DNA of 64,000 nt. It comes from an uncultured Planctomycetota bacterium. Its GTDB lineage: Bacteria > Planctomycetota > Brocadiia > CAIUPP01. The DNA is taken from positions 1-64,000 of the forward strand of contig CAIUPP010000068.1 in NCBI GenBank assembly GCA_903901045.1, in the 5' to 3' direction. Positions 1-7,547 of the stretch are shown piece after piece. The position numbers and the translations under genes are program-made. Position 1 is the stretch's first letter. Each line of letters begins with the position of its first letter. The notes below the pieces were generated by a model. That model ran no database searches, was not told where the DNA came from, and worked only from the letters and a program-made list of their open reading frames with translations.

Positions 1-2
1 AC

Positions 3-542
3 TTGGCGGCGAATCATGTGGGGACAGATATGGTGGATAAAATGGGGACACAAAACTTTCCGAGGGAAAGTATTGTGTCCCCATTTTATCCACCACTTTA
101 TCCGGGGGACATTCAGTTCAATATGACGCATTCCGCCGACCTGATGCTGCTGGCGGTGACGGTGCGCCGCGAGTTGGGGGTGGATGTGGAGCAGGTGCGC
201 GATCGCGTTGCCTGCGACCGCCTGGCGAAGCGGTATTTCGCGCCTGATGAGGTGGAGGAGTTGAATTCGCTGCCGGAGGGGGAGCGCCGGGCGGCGTTTT
301 TCCGCTGCTGGACGCGCAAGGAGGCGTACATCAAGGCGGTGGGGAAGGGCCTCGCGCTGCCGCTGCGGTCATTCTTCGTGCCGGTGCGACCGGGCGCGAC
401 GATGCTCATCACCAGCGCGGAGGAGCCGGGGGGTATCGCCGCCTGGACGCTGCGCAATCTGGAACCTGCCAAAGGGTTTGTGGGGGCGCTGGTGGCGGAT
501 GGCCCGGTGACGGCGCTGCGCTGCTATGAGTGGACGGAGTAG
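3..542 (+). pseudogene. 4'-phosphopantetheinyl transferase (Sfp/AcpT type), 5' end interrupted or cut by the window edge
   Basis: The readable 179-residue frame carries the C-terminal core of an Sfp-type phosphopantetheinyl transferase, which moves the phosphopantetheine arm of CoA onto carrier proteins. Visible are the THS loop (residues 42-44, FNMTHS context), the metal-binding GVDVE (59-63) and the WTRKEAYIK motif (103-111). The family is usually 200-250 residues; the N-terminal substrate segment is missing. The first 30 or so residues are a read-through of a palindromic REP-like element at 31-95, so the normal 5' part is either interrupted by that insertion or lies left of the window. The frame is open through the element, so a chimaeric protein is possible. 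I label it a pseudogene with moderate confidence; the functional assignment is firm. Confidence 0.7.
31..95. repeat. REP-like palindromic element, copy 1
   Basis: Long inverted repeat with arms of about 31 bases and one internal mismatch, closing on a GAG-type loop. The core reads GGGGACACARAACTTTCC on the left arm and its near-complement on the right. The same core occurs at 560-604 and 48154-48193. The outer arms of this copy (TGGTGGATAAAAT) are unique to it. It lies inside the reading frame of the phosphopantetheinyl transferase. Confidence 0.85.
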
Positions 543-559
543 GCGGGGCGCTGGGGCGA

Positions 560-604
560 GGTGGGGACACAGAACTTTCCTTTGGAAAGTACTGTGTCCC
601 CACC
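560..604. repeat. REP-like palindromic element, copy 2, between convergent genes
   Basis: Inverted repeat with 21-base arms beginning GGTGGGGACACAG and a 3-base loop. It has the same single A/T arm mismatch as copy 1, so the asymmetry is conserved rather than random. It sits between the ends of the convergent phosphopantetheinyl transferase gene and nadC, where its hairpin could also serve as a bidirectional transcription stop. Confidence 0.85.
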
Positions 605-658
605 GGCCCACCGGCCCGGCCTGCCAGCCGGGATGGTTTCAACAGAGCAAAACAGCTT

Positions 659-1543
659 CTACTCAAAATCCATCGCAATATCCAGCACCGGGGCGGAGTG
701 GGTGAGCGCGCCGAGCGAGATGGTGTCAACCCCCGTGGCGGCCACCTGCGCCAGATTCTCCAGCGTGATTCCGCCGCTGGCTTCGGTGATCGGGAACTTG
801 CGTCCTGTCCCCTCCCGCGCCTCGCGCACTGCGCGCACGGCCACGGCCATCTGCTCCGGCGTCATGTTGTCCAGAAGGATCACGTCCGCCTCGGCCGCGA
901 TGGCGGCCTCCACCATCGGCATGTCCTCCGTCTCCACCTCGATAATCATATCCTTCGAGACGTTCTCGCGGGCGAGGCGCACCGCCAGGGCCACGGCTTC
1001 CGGCAGGCTGCCGGCTTGCCGCAGGAGCATCTGCAGGTGGTTGTCCTTGATGAGCACCTGGTCGTACAGGCCGATCCGGTGGTTGCGCCCGCCGCCGATG
1101 CCCACGGCATACTTTTCGAGGTGGCGCAGCAGGGGGGTGGTTTTGCGAGTGTCGAGGATCGCCACGTCGTGCCCGCGCACGGCATCGACGCAGCGGCGCG
1201 TGAGCGTGGCGATGCCGCTGAGGCGTTGCAGGAAGTTCAGCGCCACGCGTTCGCCCGCGAGGAGCGCATGCGCGCGCCCTTTGATTTGAGCAATCTGCGT
1301 TCCGCGCGCCAGGCGCGCCCCTTCGGCGGAGCGCGGCATGAAATGGCAGGCGGGGCATACCTGCGCAAACACCTCCTGCGCCACCGGCAGGCCGGCCAGC
1401 ACGCCCGGCGCCCGGCTCACGATGAAAGCAGAGGCCAGCGCTCCTTCCGGAACGACGGCGTTGCTGGTGACGTCCCCCGCCCCGGTGTCCTCCGCCAGCG
1501 CGGCGGCGACGAGGCGCTTCACTTCGTCCCTGTCCAGTTCCAT
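659..1543 (-). CDS. nadC: Nicotinate-nucleotide pyrophosphorylase (carboxylating), quinolinate phosphoribosyltransferase
   Basis: Makes nicotinate mononucleotide from quinolinate and PRPP in de novo NAD synthesis, in the cytoplasm. The 294-residue protein matches the family length. Hallmarks seen are ALNFLQRLSGIAT, DTRKTTPLLR, the GGGRNHRIGLYD segment and IKDNHL, followed by the EVE and LLDNM phosphate-binding strands of the type II PRTase barrel. I chose the ATG at 1543 because a GGGAGAG ribosome-binding site lies 6-9 bases upstream. A longer frame to 1567 adds eight residues with no such site. No nadA or nadB gene is adjacent. Confidence 0.95.
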   Translation of the reverse strand: MELDRDEVKRLVAAALAEDTGAGDVTSNAVVPEGALASAFIVSRAPGVLAGLPVAQEVFAQVCPACHFMPRSAEGARLARGTQIAQIKGRAHALLAGERVALNFLQRLSGIATLTRRCVDAVRGHDVAILDTRKTTPLLRHLEKYAVGIGGGRNHRIGLYDQVLIKDNHLQMLLRQAGSLPEAVALAVRLARENVSKDMIIEVETEDMPMVEAAIAAEADVILLDNMTPEQMAVAVRAVREAREGTGRKFPITEASGGITLENLAQVAATGVDTISLGALTHSAPVLDIAMDFE

Positions 1544-1905
1544 GCGGCTTCTCTCCCGTTGAACCAACCGGCTTCAGCGATCATGCGCCATTGACAGTGA
1601 TGTTGTCATTGCGAGCGGAGCTTCCCGGCAGGGTTCCGTCGCCCCTTTCGGGGGCTCTCTTGCCTTCGAAGTCGTGTCGTCCCCCACGACTCGCTTCGCT
1701 CGCCGTGGGCTAGAATCCGACGGCCGCTTCGCGGCCTGACAACCGGAGCAGTACGGTTTCTGCCGAGAACCTTTCAGTTCTCAGTTTTCAGTTTTCAGTT
1801 CTCACTTCGCGCCGTTCGCCTTGCACGACCCGTCGTGAGGGCTTATGATAACTGTGCCTCGAAGCCACGAGGGCCGTTCCGGGCATCCTCTGAGAGGAGA
1901 GATCA
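1544..1905. other. Intergenic region with hairpins and a short tandem repeat
   Basis: About 360 bases between the divergent nadC and pgi starts without a convincing gene. It contains GC-rich hairpins, the clearest being GGCCGC-TTC-GCGGCC at 1722-1736, and an imperfect 7-8-base tandem (TTCAGTT/TTTCAGT units) at 1772-1803. I see no near-consensus promoter, although one for each gene must lie here. Confidence 0.6.
1772..1803. repeat. Short imperfect tandem repeat of TTCAGTT-type units
   Basis: Four imperfect copies of a TCAGTTT/TCAGTTC unit lie head to tail about 100 bases upstream of pgi. The tract is AT-richer than its surroundings. Heptanucleotide tandems of this kind are prone to slippage; any effect on pgi expression is speculative. 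Confidence 0.7.
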
Positions 1906-3531
1906 TTGACCCCTGCATCTCGATTGAAATTCCTATGCCGTCCGCTTTGGGACCAGACCGTTTCGCGCGATCCGATCGGACGCCTCTGGCGGCGCGATTA
2001 TACCCTCTGGAAGCCGGAACCGGAAGAGATAAGCAACCGCCTGGGCTGGCTGGACCTGCCGTTCTGCATGCGCGCCGACGCAGCGGAGGTCAACGCCTTC
2101 GCCGGGCAGGTGCGCCAGGAGGGGATCAACAGCGTCGTCCTGCTGGGCATGGGCGGGAGCAGCCTCTCGGCCGAGGTGTTGCGCATCGCGCTCGGCGAGA
2201 ACCCCGGTCAGCCGCGAATGCATGTGCTGGACTCGACCGTTCCTGAGAGGGTGGAGCGCGTCACCCGCAGCATCGACCCGGCTCGCACGCTCTTCCTCGT
2301 CTCCAGCAAGTCGGGGGGCACCATCGAAGTCATGTCGCTCTATCGCCATTTCCGCAAGCTCACGGAGGCGGCGGTGGGCGCGGGGGCGGGGAGCCATTTT
2401 GTCGCCATCACCGATCCGGGCACGAGCCTGGAGCAACTCGCGCTGGATGAAAAATTCCGCCGCGCGTTCATCAATCCCCCCGACCTGGGCGGGCGTTACT
2501 CGGTGCTTTCCTATTTCGGGCTTCTCCCCGCGGCGCTCATGGGGCTGGATGTCGTGCAACTCCTCTCGCGCGCGGGAGAGATGGCGCGCTCCTGCGGCGT
2601 GGAAGTCCCCGCGGAGGACAACGCCGGGGCATGGCTCGGGCTGGTCATGGGCTGCATGGCGGTGCTCGGGCGCAACAAGCTCACCATCATCACCTCGCCG
2701 AAACTTGCCGGATTCGGCCTCTGGGCGGAGCAACTCGTGGCTGAAAGCACCGGCAAGGAGGGGAAGGGAATCCTGCCGGTCGCAGGGGAGCCGTTCAACG
2801 CGCCAGGCGTTTATGGAGAGGATCGCCTTTTCACCTACCTGCGACTGGCCACCGACGATTGCACCGAATCGGACCGCCATGCCCGCGAACTTCATGAAGC
2901 GGGGCAGCCGGTGATGAGCATCGAATTGCGCGATATGTACGACCTCGGCGCCGACTTCTTCCGCTGGGAGTTCGCCGTCGCCGTCGCGGGGGTCTGCCTG
3001 GAGATCAATGCCTTCGATCAGCCGAACGTCGAGGAGAGCAAGCGCAACTCGCGGCGGATACTTGAGGAGGTCCAGAAGGGGGGCGCGCTGCCGAAGCTCG
3101 CCGACGTGGGGGACCCCGTCGAACTGATCCATTCCGCGCAGCCGGGGGGCTACGTGGCGCTCATGGCCTTTGCCGAACAGACCCCGGAGAGCGATGCCGC
3201 CTTCAATTCCCTGCGCAATGCCATTCTGACCAGGCGCAAGCTGCCCAGCACGCTGGGCTACGGGCCGCGCTTCCTGCACTCCACCGGCCAGTTCCACAAG
3301 GGAGGGCCGGAGGGAGGGCTGTTCATCCAGTTCACGGCGGACTACCGCAAGGGTGAGCCGATCCCCGGCGCGTCCTACGACTTCGCCACGCTGGCGACGG
3401 GACAGGCGATAGGGGATTTCGAGGCGCTGCAAGCGAACGGACGGCGCGTCGTGCGCGTGCATGTGGGCGAGCCGGCGCAACTGCCCGCGCGCATCCGCGC
3501 CATCGAAAGCAGGCTTGAGCAGAAGAGGTAG
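1906..3531 (+). CDS. pgi: Glucose-6-phosphate isomerase
   Basis: Interconverts glucose 6-phosphate and fructose 6-phosphate in the cytoplasm. The 541-residue protein has the SIS-domain signatures: LGMGGSSLSAEVLR, the sugar-phosphate loop VSSKSGGTIE, a GGRYSVLS segment, EINAFDQPNVEESK (the family's FDQPGVE-type motif) and the late HSTGQFHKGG histidine and lysine region. The sequence resembles the Pgi half of transaldolase-Pgi fusions more than the E. coli enzyme, but no transaldolase domain is present. The start is a TTG with GAGAGGAGAG just upstream. The last codons and the following 30 bases recur at 18928-19000. Confidence 0.93.
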   Translation: MTPASRLKFLCRPLWDQTVSRDPIGRLWRRDYTLWKPEPEEISNRLGWLDLPFCMRADAAEVNAFAGQVRQEGINSVVLLGMGGSSLSAEVLRIALGENPGQPRMHVLDSTVPERVERVTRSIDPARTLFLVSSKSGGTIEVMSLYRHFRKLTEAAVGAGAGSHFVAITDPGTSLEQLALDEKFRRAFINPPDLGGRYSVLSYFGLLPAALMGLDVVQLLSRAGEMARSCGVEVPAEDNAGAWLGLVMGCMAVLGRNKLTIITSPKLAGFGLWAEQLVAESTGKEGKGILPVAGEPFNAPGVYGEDRLFTYLRLATDDCTESDRHARELHEAGQPVMSIELRDMYDLGADFFRWEFAVAVAGVCLEINAFDQPNVEESKRNSRRILEEVQKGGALPKLADVGDPVELIHSAQPGGYVALMAFAEQTPESDAAFNSLRNAILTRRKLPSTLGYGPRFLHSTGQFHKGGPEGGLFIQFTADYRKGEPIPGASYDFATLATGQAIGDFEALQANGRRVVRVHVGEPAQLPARIRAIESRLEQKR

Positions 3532-3562
3532 GGGGCTCCGGTGACAGGCCGATAAGGCCCAC
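3492..3562 (+). repeat. Direct repeat: 3' end of pgi and flank, copy A
   Basis: The end of pgi plus about 30 bases beyond its stop codon. A diverged copy lies at 18928-19000. The first 22 bases are identical in both, the last 12 (GATAAGGCCCAC) are identical, and the middle is about two-thirds identical with a 2-base length difference. The two copies bracket the whole accessory cluster at 3.6-18.9 kb. Confidence 0.8.
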
Positions 3563-3652
3563 GGGGGACAGTTCAACGTCTCCTGACTGTGGACCGCGCG
3601 TGAGGGAGTTGCCGCCGCTGCTGGCGGGAATGTCCGCCGGAGGTTCGGGGAC

Positions 3653-4720
3653 TCACCGCCGGGCGCGCCCGTAGCGGGCAATCGCCTGGGCCATTGCGCG
3701 GACATTCTCCGGCTTCATGTCATCGGTAATGCTGTTCGACGTCGAGATGACGTAACCGCCGCTTCCGCCGATCTGCTCGATCCGATCCCGGACCTGGCTG
3801 TCGATCTCCGCCGGGCTCTTGCGAACGAGATCATCCATGAAGATGTTCCCAACCAGCGCCACGCGACTGCCATACTCCCGCTTCACTTTCACTATGTCCA
3901 TCACGTCCGGCTGAAGCGGATGGATTGCCGCCTGGCCGAGTTCCAGCCAGACGTCGAGCAGCGGCGTCATATCGCCATCGCTGTGGGTGATCAGCGGCTT
4001 TGAAAAGGTGGCGGCCACCGCGCGCTCTTTCGGCAGGATGTGCGTCGCGTAGAACCTGGGGCTGAAGACCGGCCCGGCGTTGAAGGCGACGTCGTCAAAG
4101 GCCCAGATGACGTCGAACCCCGCTTCCTCCAGGACCGGAACCACCTGCCGGGTCCAATCCGCATAGGCGTCATGGACATCCACAATCAACTGCGGTTCGT
4201 CGGCCATGGCGTACGAGAACGCCTCCAGCCCCATGCTCAGCAGGGTGGCGCCAATGCCGAGTCGAACGCAGGCGCACGCGCAATAGTCCTCCTTGTGCGC
4301 GATGAATTCCCTGGCGTTTGCGACAAAAGAGGAATCGCTTGGAGAGGGCAATCTGAAGAGCTTATCGAAGTCCTGGCGGCTGCGGACCATGCCATCGCCC
4401 ACGAGCACGGGGCTGCCGTCATCGGATTTCTTCATCTTGTGCGCGAAAATCGGGGCAAAGGCGCTGAAATTCAGGTTGTCTTTGCCGAGGGCCCGATTGA
4501 CCTTCTTCTGCTCCTCGGCCAGTTCGGCGCCGCGTTGCCGGGGGAATCCGTCCGGCGCCACGGACCAGTCGACGTTGATCTTCTCCCCGCAAAGCGCGGA
4601 TGCAATTCCATTGCCGACGATGCCTTCCATCCAGGGCAGGCCGTCGGGAGTCTCCCGGCGCAAAGCGGCCAGAACCCGTTCTCGCGGCGTCATATCCCCG
4701 GTCTTCTGTTTCTGCTTCAT
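3653..4720 (-). CDS. Uroporphyrinogen decarboxylase (UroD/MtaA) family protein
   Basis: A 355-residue TIM-barrel protein of the UroD superfamily. That family includes HemE, the corrinoid methyltransferases MtaA/CmuA and many uncharacterised paralogues in glycan-rich genomes. It begins with the family-typical MTPRERVLAALRRE stretch, and the HSDGD and HPLQPDVMDI motifs match the MtaA-like branch. HemE-specific active-site sequence is not evident and no haem genes are nearby, so haem synthesis is unlikely. It is the last gene of the leftward operon, starting about five bases after the upstream stop, so probably translationally coupled. An alternative start nine codons in (MTPRERV) is possible. 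Confidence 0.8.
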   Translation of the reverse strand: MKQKQKTGDMTPRERVLAALRRETPDGLPWMEGIVGNGIASALCGEKINVDWSVAPDGFPRQRGAELAEEQKKVNRALGKDNLNFSAFAPIFAHKMKKSDDGSPVLVGDGMVRSRQDFDKLFRLPSPSDSSFVANAREFIAHKEDYCACACVRLGIGATLLSMGLEAFSYAMADEPQLIVDVHDAYADWTRQVVPVLEEAGFDVIWAFDDVAFNAGPVFSPRFYATHILPKERAVAATFSKPLITHSDGDMTPLLDVWLELGQAAIHPLQPDVMDIVKVKREYGSRVALVGNIFMDDLVRKSPAEIDSQVRDRIEQIGGSGGYVISTSNSITDDMKPENVRAMAQAIARYGRARR

Positions 4721-4725
4721 TGGGG

Positions 4726-5751
4726 TCAGACGACCTCCGTCCGCCTGCGCTTGGATTCACGCAGATTCGTTTTCGCCGTTCGAATCCAGCTGACCTGGGT
4801 GACCAACTCCGTCAGCGCGGCATTTGCCAGCGCCACTTGGGTGGCATATCGGGGCGTGGTGCTGGCGGGGAAAGTCGCCAGCGTGGCATCGCCGACGAGG
4901 AACACGTTGAAATCCTTGCGCAGATTGTCATAGCCGCAGGTGGTCGCCTTGACGCACATATCCGTGCAATAGCCGGCAAGAAGAATATGGCGCACGCCGA
5001 GCTTCCGCATGAAGTCGCGGGCCTTCTCATACCCCTCGTCATCATAGAAGATGCGATCCGTGGGAACATAGGTGATGGCCGATGAGAGGGGCATCGGCAG
5101 CGTGGCAAAGTCGGGGCCGTTGTAGAAGTCCCTGGCATTGGTGGAAGGGGTTTGATCCATGTAGCTCGTTGCGGGGGCGCGCTCGTCAAGAGTCAAACCC
5201 GGCGTGAGGGGCTGGCCATGGAGGAGAGACCTCTGCCGAACCGCCTCAGCCAACTGCCGCTCCCCCTCCTTCGGGCGCAGCGCTTCGGGCGGGGTGTTGA
5301 CCGAGGCATAGAGCAGCCGTCGGATGGGGTCTTCCTGCAACGGCAGGGAGTAGCTGATCAGCGCCAGATGCGACCGCCATTGCCGGAGGAAAGAGTCCAC
5401 CACCTCTCGCATGTGCTGCTGTCCGATGCGATTCTTGGGGACGGTGCAGAAGAACCGAACGCCGTTGGGCTCCGGCGTGCGAAACCCGTGGTCATCGTCG
5501 ATGCCCCAGGGATGGACGACCAGCGCCGCCGTGGCCTTCGGGTCCAGCCGGTTCTCCATTTCCACAATGCCGTGCGCGTTATACCAGTAACGCCACGCGC
5601 GCACGAGAAGCGTGCCGTTCGGGTCGTTCACCACGGCCGGCGCGAGAAAACGCTGGTCGGCCGGCAGCGGCTCGACGTACTGCGGGTAGTCCGCCAGGAT
5701 GGGCGGGCCGTTCAATACGGGCTGAAGGGTATTCTCATAGGGGAGCGTCAT
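4726..5751 (-). CDS. Isochorismatase-like cysteine hydrolase (cytoplasmic paralogue)
   Basis: A 341-residue member of the isochorismatase-like hydrolase fold. The C-terminal third has GYCTDMCVKATTCGYDN, the equivalent of the family TDxCV nucleophile loop, followed by FNVFLVGDAT. The N-terminal Asp is probably within HPWGIDDDH. The family cleaves isochorismate, nicotinamide, ureido or peroxy amides; the substrate here cannot be read. It is clearly paralogous to the C-terminal half of the protein at 7548-9347, sharing PILADYPxYVEPL, VRxWRYWYNA and QHMREVV. No signal peptide is visible. The AAAGGAA ribosome-binding site supports the start. It is the fifth gene of the leftward operon. Confidence 0.78.
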   Translation of the reverse strand: MTLPYENTLQPVLNGPPILADYPQYVEPLPADQRFLAPAVVNDPNGTLLVRAWRYWYNAHGIVEMENRLDPKATAALVVHPWGIDDDHGFRTPEPNGVRFFCTVPKNRIGQQHMREVVDSFLRQWRSHLALISYSLPLQEDPIRRLLYASVNTPPEALRPKEGERQLAEAVRQRSLLHGQPLTPGLTLDERAPATSYMDQTPSTNARDFYNGPDFATLPMPLSSAITYVPTDRIFYDDEGYEKARDFMRKLGVRHILLAGYCTDMCVKATTCGYDNLRKDFNVFLVGDATLATFPASTTPRYATQVALANAALTELVTQVSWIRTAKTNLRESKRRRTEVV

Positions 5752-5772
5752 GGGGAGTTCCTTTCCCGGGAT

Positions 5773-6708
5773 TCAGGAGGACTTCGACAAGACGGCGCGC
5801 TTCTGGGCGGCGTATTGTCTGGCGAAAGCTGTTCCATCGAAACCGGCGGCGTCCGGGGCCAACTCCGACAGACGCACCACCGCCCCGCCCCGCTCGCGCG
5901 AGACTTTTGCCGCCAGCATGATCCGGATCGATTCGGTGAGCGCCTCGATTGGCGCCAGCCGATGCGGCTGGCCGTGCATGTATCGAATGACCTCTTCCAT
6001 GAGCGTGCGGTAGGGGGTCACGCCGGTGATGGCGACCTGACGCCAGCCTGTCGTGGTGGCCGCGTCCACGCGGAAGCCCGCGCCGGACGGTCCGGCCAAG
6101 TCGATGATTGCCTGAGCGCCGTTGCGGTAGCTGACGTGATGAACCGCGGGGCGGTCGCCCCCGAGCCATGCCACTGACCTGGCTCCACCCCCCAGCAACC
6201 CTCCGGCCATTTCGACGGCGTGAATGCCATAGTCGAAGAACCCGTTCTCGCCATGGATCACGGCGAAATTCACCTGCGCCTGCTGATCGTCGAGTTCCTT
6301 GCGCAGCGCGGCGAGCGGCTCCGCATAGCGCATGGAGCTTCCCCCGATGATCCGCGCGCCCTCGTCGCGCGCGAGGCGCTCCAACTCCAGACAGTCCCGC
6401 AGGTTTCCCGCAATCGGTTTATCGATGAAGACAGGCATTCCCCGCTTGATGAACGGCATGGCGCGTTCGAGGTGCCGGTCCCAGTCGGTCCCGAGGATGA
6501 ACGCCACATCAACCTCGCCCGCCATATCCGCGGGATTGCACACCACATGGCCAATCCCGAAGCGGGTCACAAAATCCTGCGCTTCAGCCTCGGGGCAGAC
6601 TTCGCCCGGGCACACGGCGACTACCCGCGCCTGGTCGCCCGCGTGAAGAACCTCCGTGAACCGCTCCCGGTGCGATGTTTCGATATCCACCAACCCGACC
6701 CGAATCAT
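5773..6708 (-). CDS. Gfo/Idh/MocA-family oxidoreductase
   Basis: A 311-residue NAD(P)-dependent sugar or polyol dehydrogenase-like protein. The N-terminal Rossmann strand (MIRVGLVDIETSHRERF) lacks the classical GxGxxG, but the family's EKP motif is present as IDKPIAGN and is followed by GGSSMRYAEPL. Members oxidise or rearrange sugars, inositols and their derivatives. The GGGAGGG ribosome-binding site places the start at 6708; seven extra upstream codons would bury it. It lies between a polysaccharide deacetylase and an isochorismatase-like gene on one transcript, which suggests processing of a released, modified sugar. Confidence 0.83.
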   Translation of the reverse strand: MIRVGLVDIETSHRERFTEVLHAGDQARVVAVCPGEVCPEAEAQDFVTRFGIGHVVCNPADMAGEVDVAFILGTDWDRHLERAMPFIKRGMPVFIDKPIAGNLRDCLELERLARDEGARIIGGSSMRYAEPLAALRKELDDQQAQVNFAVIHGENGFFDYGIHAVEMAGGLLGGGARSVAWLGGDRPAVHHVSYRNGAQAIIDLAGPSGAGFRVDAATTTGWRQVAITGVTPYRTLMEEVIRYMHGQPHRLAPIEALTESIRIMLAAKVSRERGGAVVRLSELAPDAAGFDGTAFARQYAAQKRAVLSKSS

Positions 6709-6769
6709 ACGTCCCTCCCGTGATCCCAACCCTGTTTACCAAGCGCATTGCGCAGAGCCGCCGCCGACC

Positions 6770-7507
6770 TCACTTTTTCGAGGCCAGGAGCCAGTTGACG
6801 ACGTCGTTCGGCTCGGCGAGCCATACATCGTTTCCGCCCAGGCGTCGGACGGTGGCGAAACGCTCCTCAAGCTGCTCCGAAGTGCAATCCTTCCAGGGAT
6901 GGACCGGCTTCCCCGGGGTCGGGCAGTGGCAATAGTCGATCACCCAGCCGCCCCGGTCCATGGCCTGATGAAGGCGCTTGTAGGGATCGAAGGCGGAATA
7001 GAAGGGGGGCGGATATTCCACGTGAATGGGGCACCGGCACAGGCGGAGCAACTCGGTGTCGGGCGTGTTGATGTCATCATAAATCGTCAGAACGGCTTTG
7101 TAGCCTGCCCGCTCCGCCACGGCGCGCGTCGCCGGGTACCCGTTGTTGTCGCCGGGCACGCAGAAAATGGTCACCGGCACCCTCAGTTCCCGTTCCAGCG
7201 TCTTGCGGCTTTCGACGACCTCCAACTCGGCGTTGGCGGCCGTGATGGCGGGATGCGTCATGCTGTGGCTCCCGACGCCCCATCCCTCGGCGCACAACTG
7301 GCGGATTTGTTCCTTCGATAGGATCATCATCCCATCGTAGCTGCTCCCCGGAATGTTGCGCGGCACGCCGATCTGACTGGCGACCAACTCCACGTGGCCG
7401 GGGATGCCGTAACGGCGATGGATCGGCACGGCATGATCCATCAGGGCTGCGCATCCTTCGTCATAGGTGATGGAATAGACCCAGCGCTTGTTGTTCTTCC
7501 ACGCCAT
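6770..7507 (-). CDS. Polysaccharide deacetylase (NodB-homology) family protein
   Basis: A 245-residue carbohydrate esterase 4-like protein. Visible motifs are the metal and catalytic Asp motif as ITYDEG (TFDDG variant) near residue 14 and GSHSMTHP, matching the HxxxH zinc ligands. Later strands read TIFCVPGDNNGYPATR, matching the RxPY/F region in position. CE4 enzymes remove N- or O-acetyl groups from chitin, peptidoglycan or xylan. There is no signal peptide, so it would act on imported oligosaccharides. The ribosome-binding site is AAAGGG, eight bases from the ATG. Confidence 0.82.
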   Translation of the reverse strand: MAWKNNKRWVYSITYDEGCAALMDHAVPIHRRYGIPGHVELVASQIGVPRNIPGSSYDGMMILSKEQIRQLCAEGWGVGSHSMTHPAITAANAELEVVESRKTLERELRVPVTIFCVPGDNNGYPATRAVAERAGYKAVLTIYDDINTPDTELLRLCRCPIHVEYPPPFYSAFDPYKRLHQAMDRGGWVIDYCHCPTPGKPVHPWKDCTSEQLEERFATVRRLGGNDVWLAEPNDVVNWLLASKK

Positions 7508-7547
7508 GAGTGAAACCCTTTGCCTGCAGAAGGAGGTCGGAACGAAG

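Noticed and set aside
1933-3705. A 590-codon minus-strand frame over pgi
   Set aside because: Pure shadow of pgi; the sense frame has all Pgi motifs and the antisense product resembles nothing.
3653-4720. hemE annotation for the UroD-family gene
   Set aside because: The motifs fit the MtaA/UroD-like branch and there is no haem gene context.
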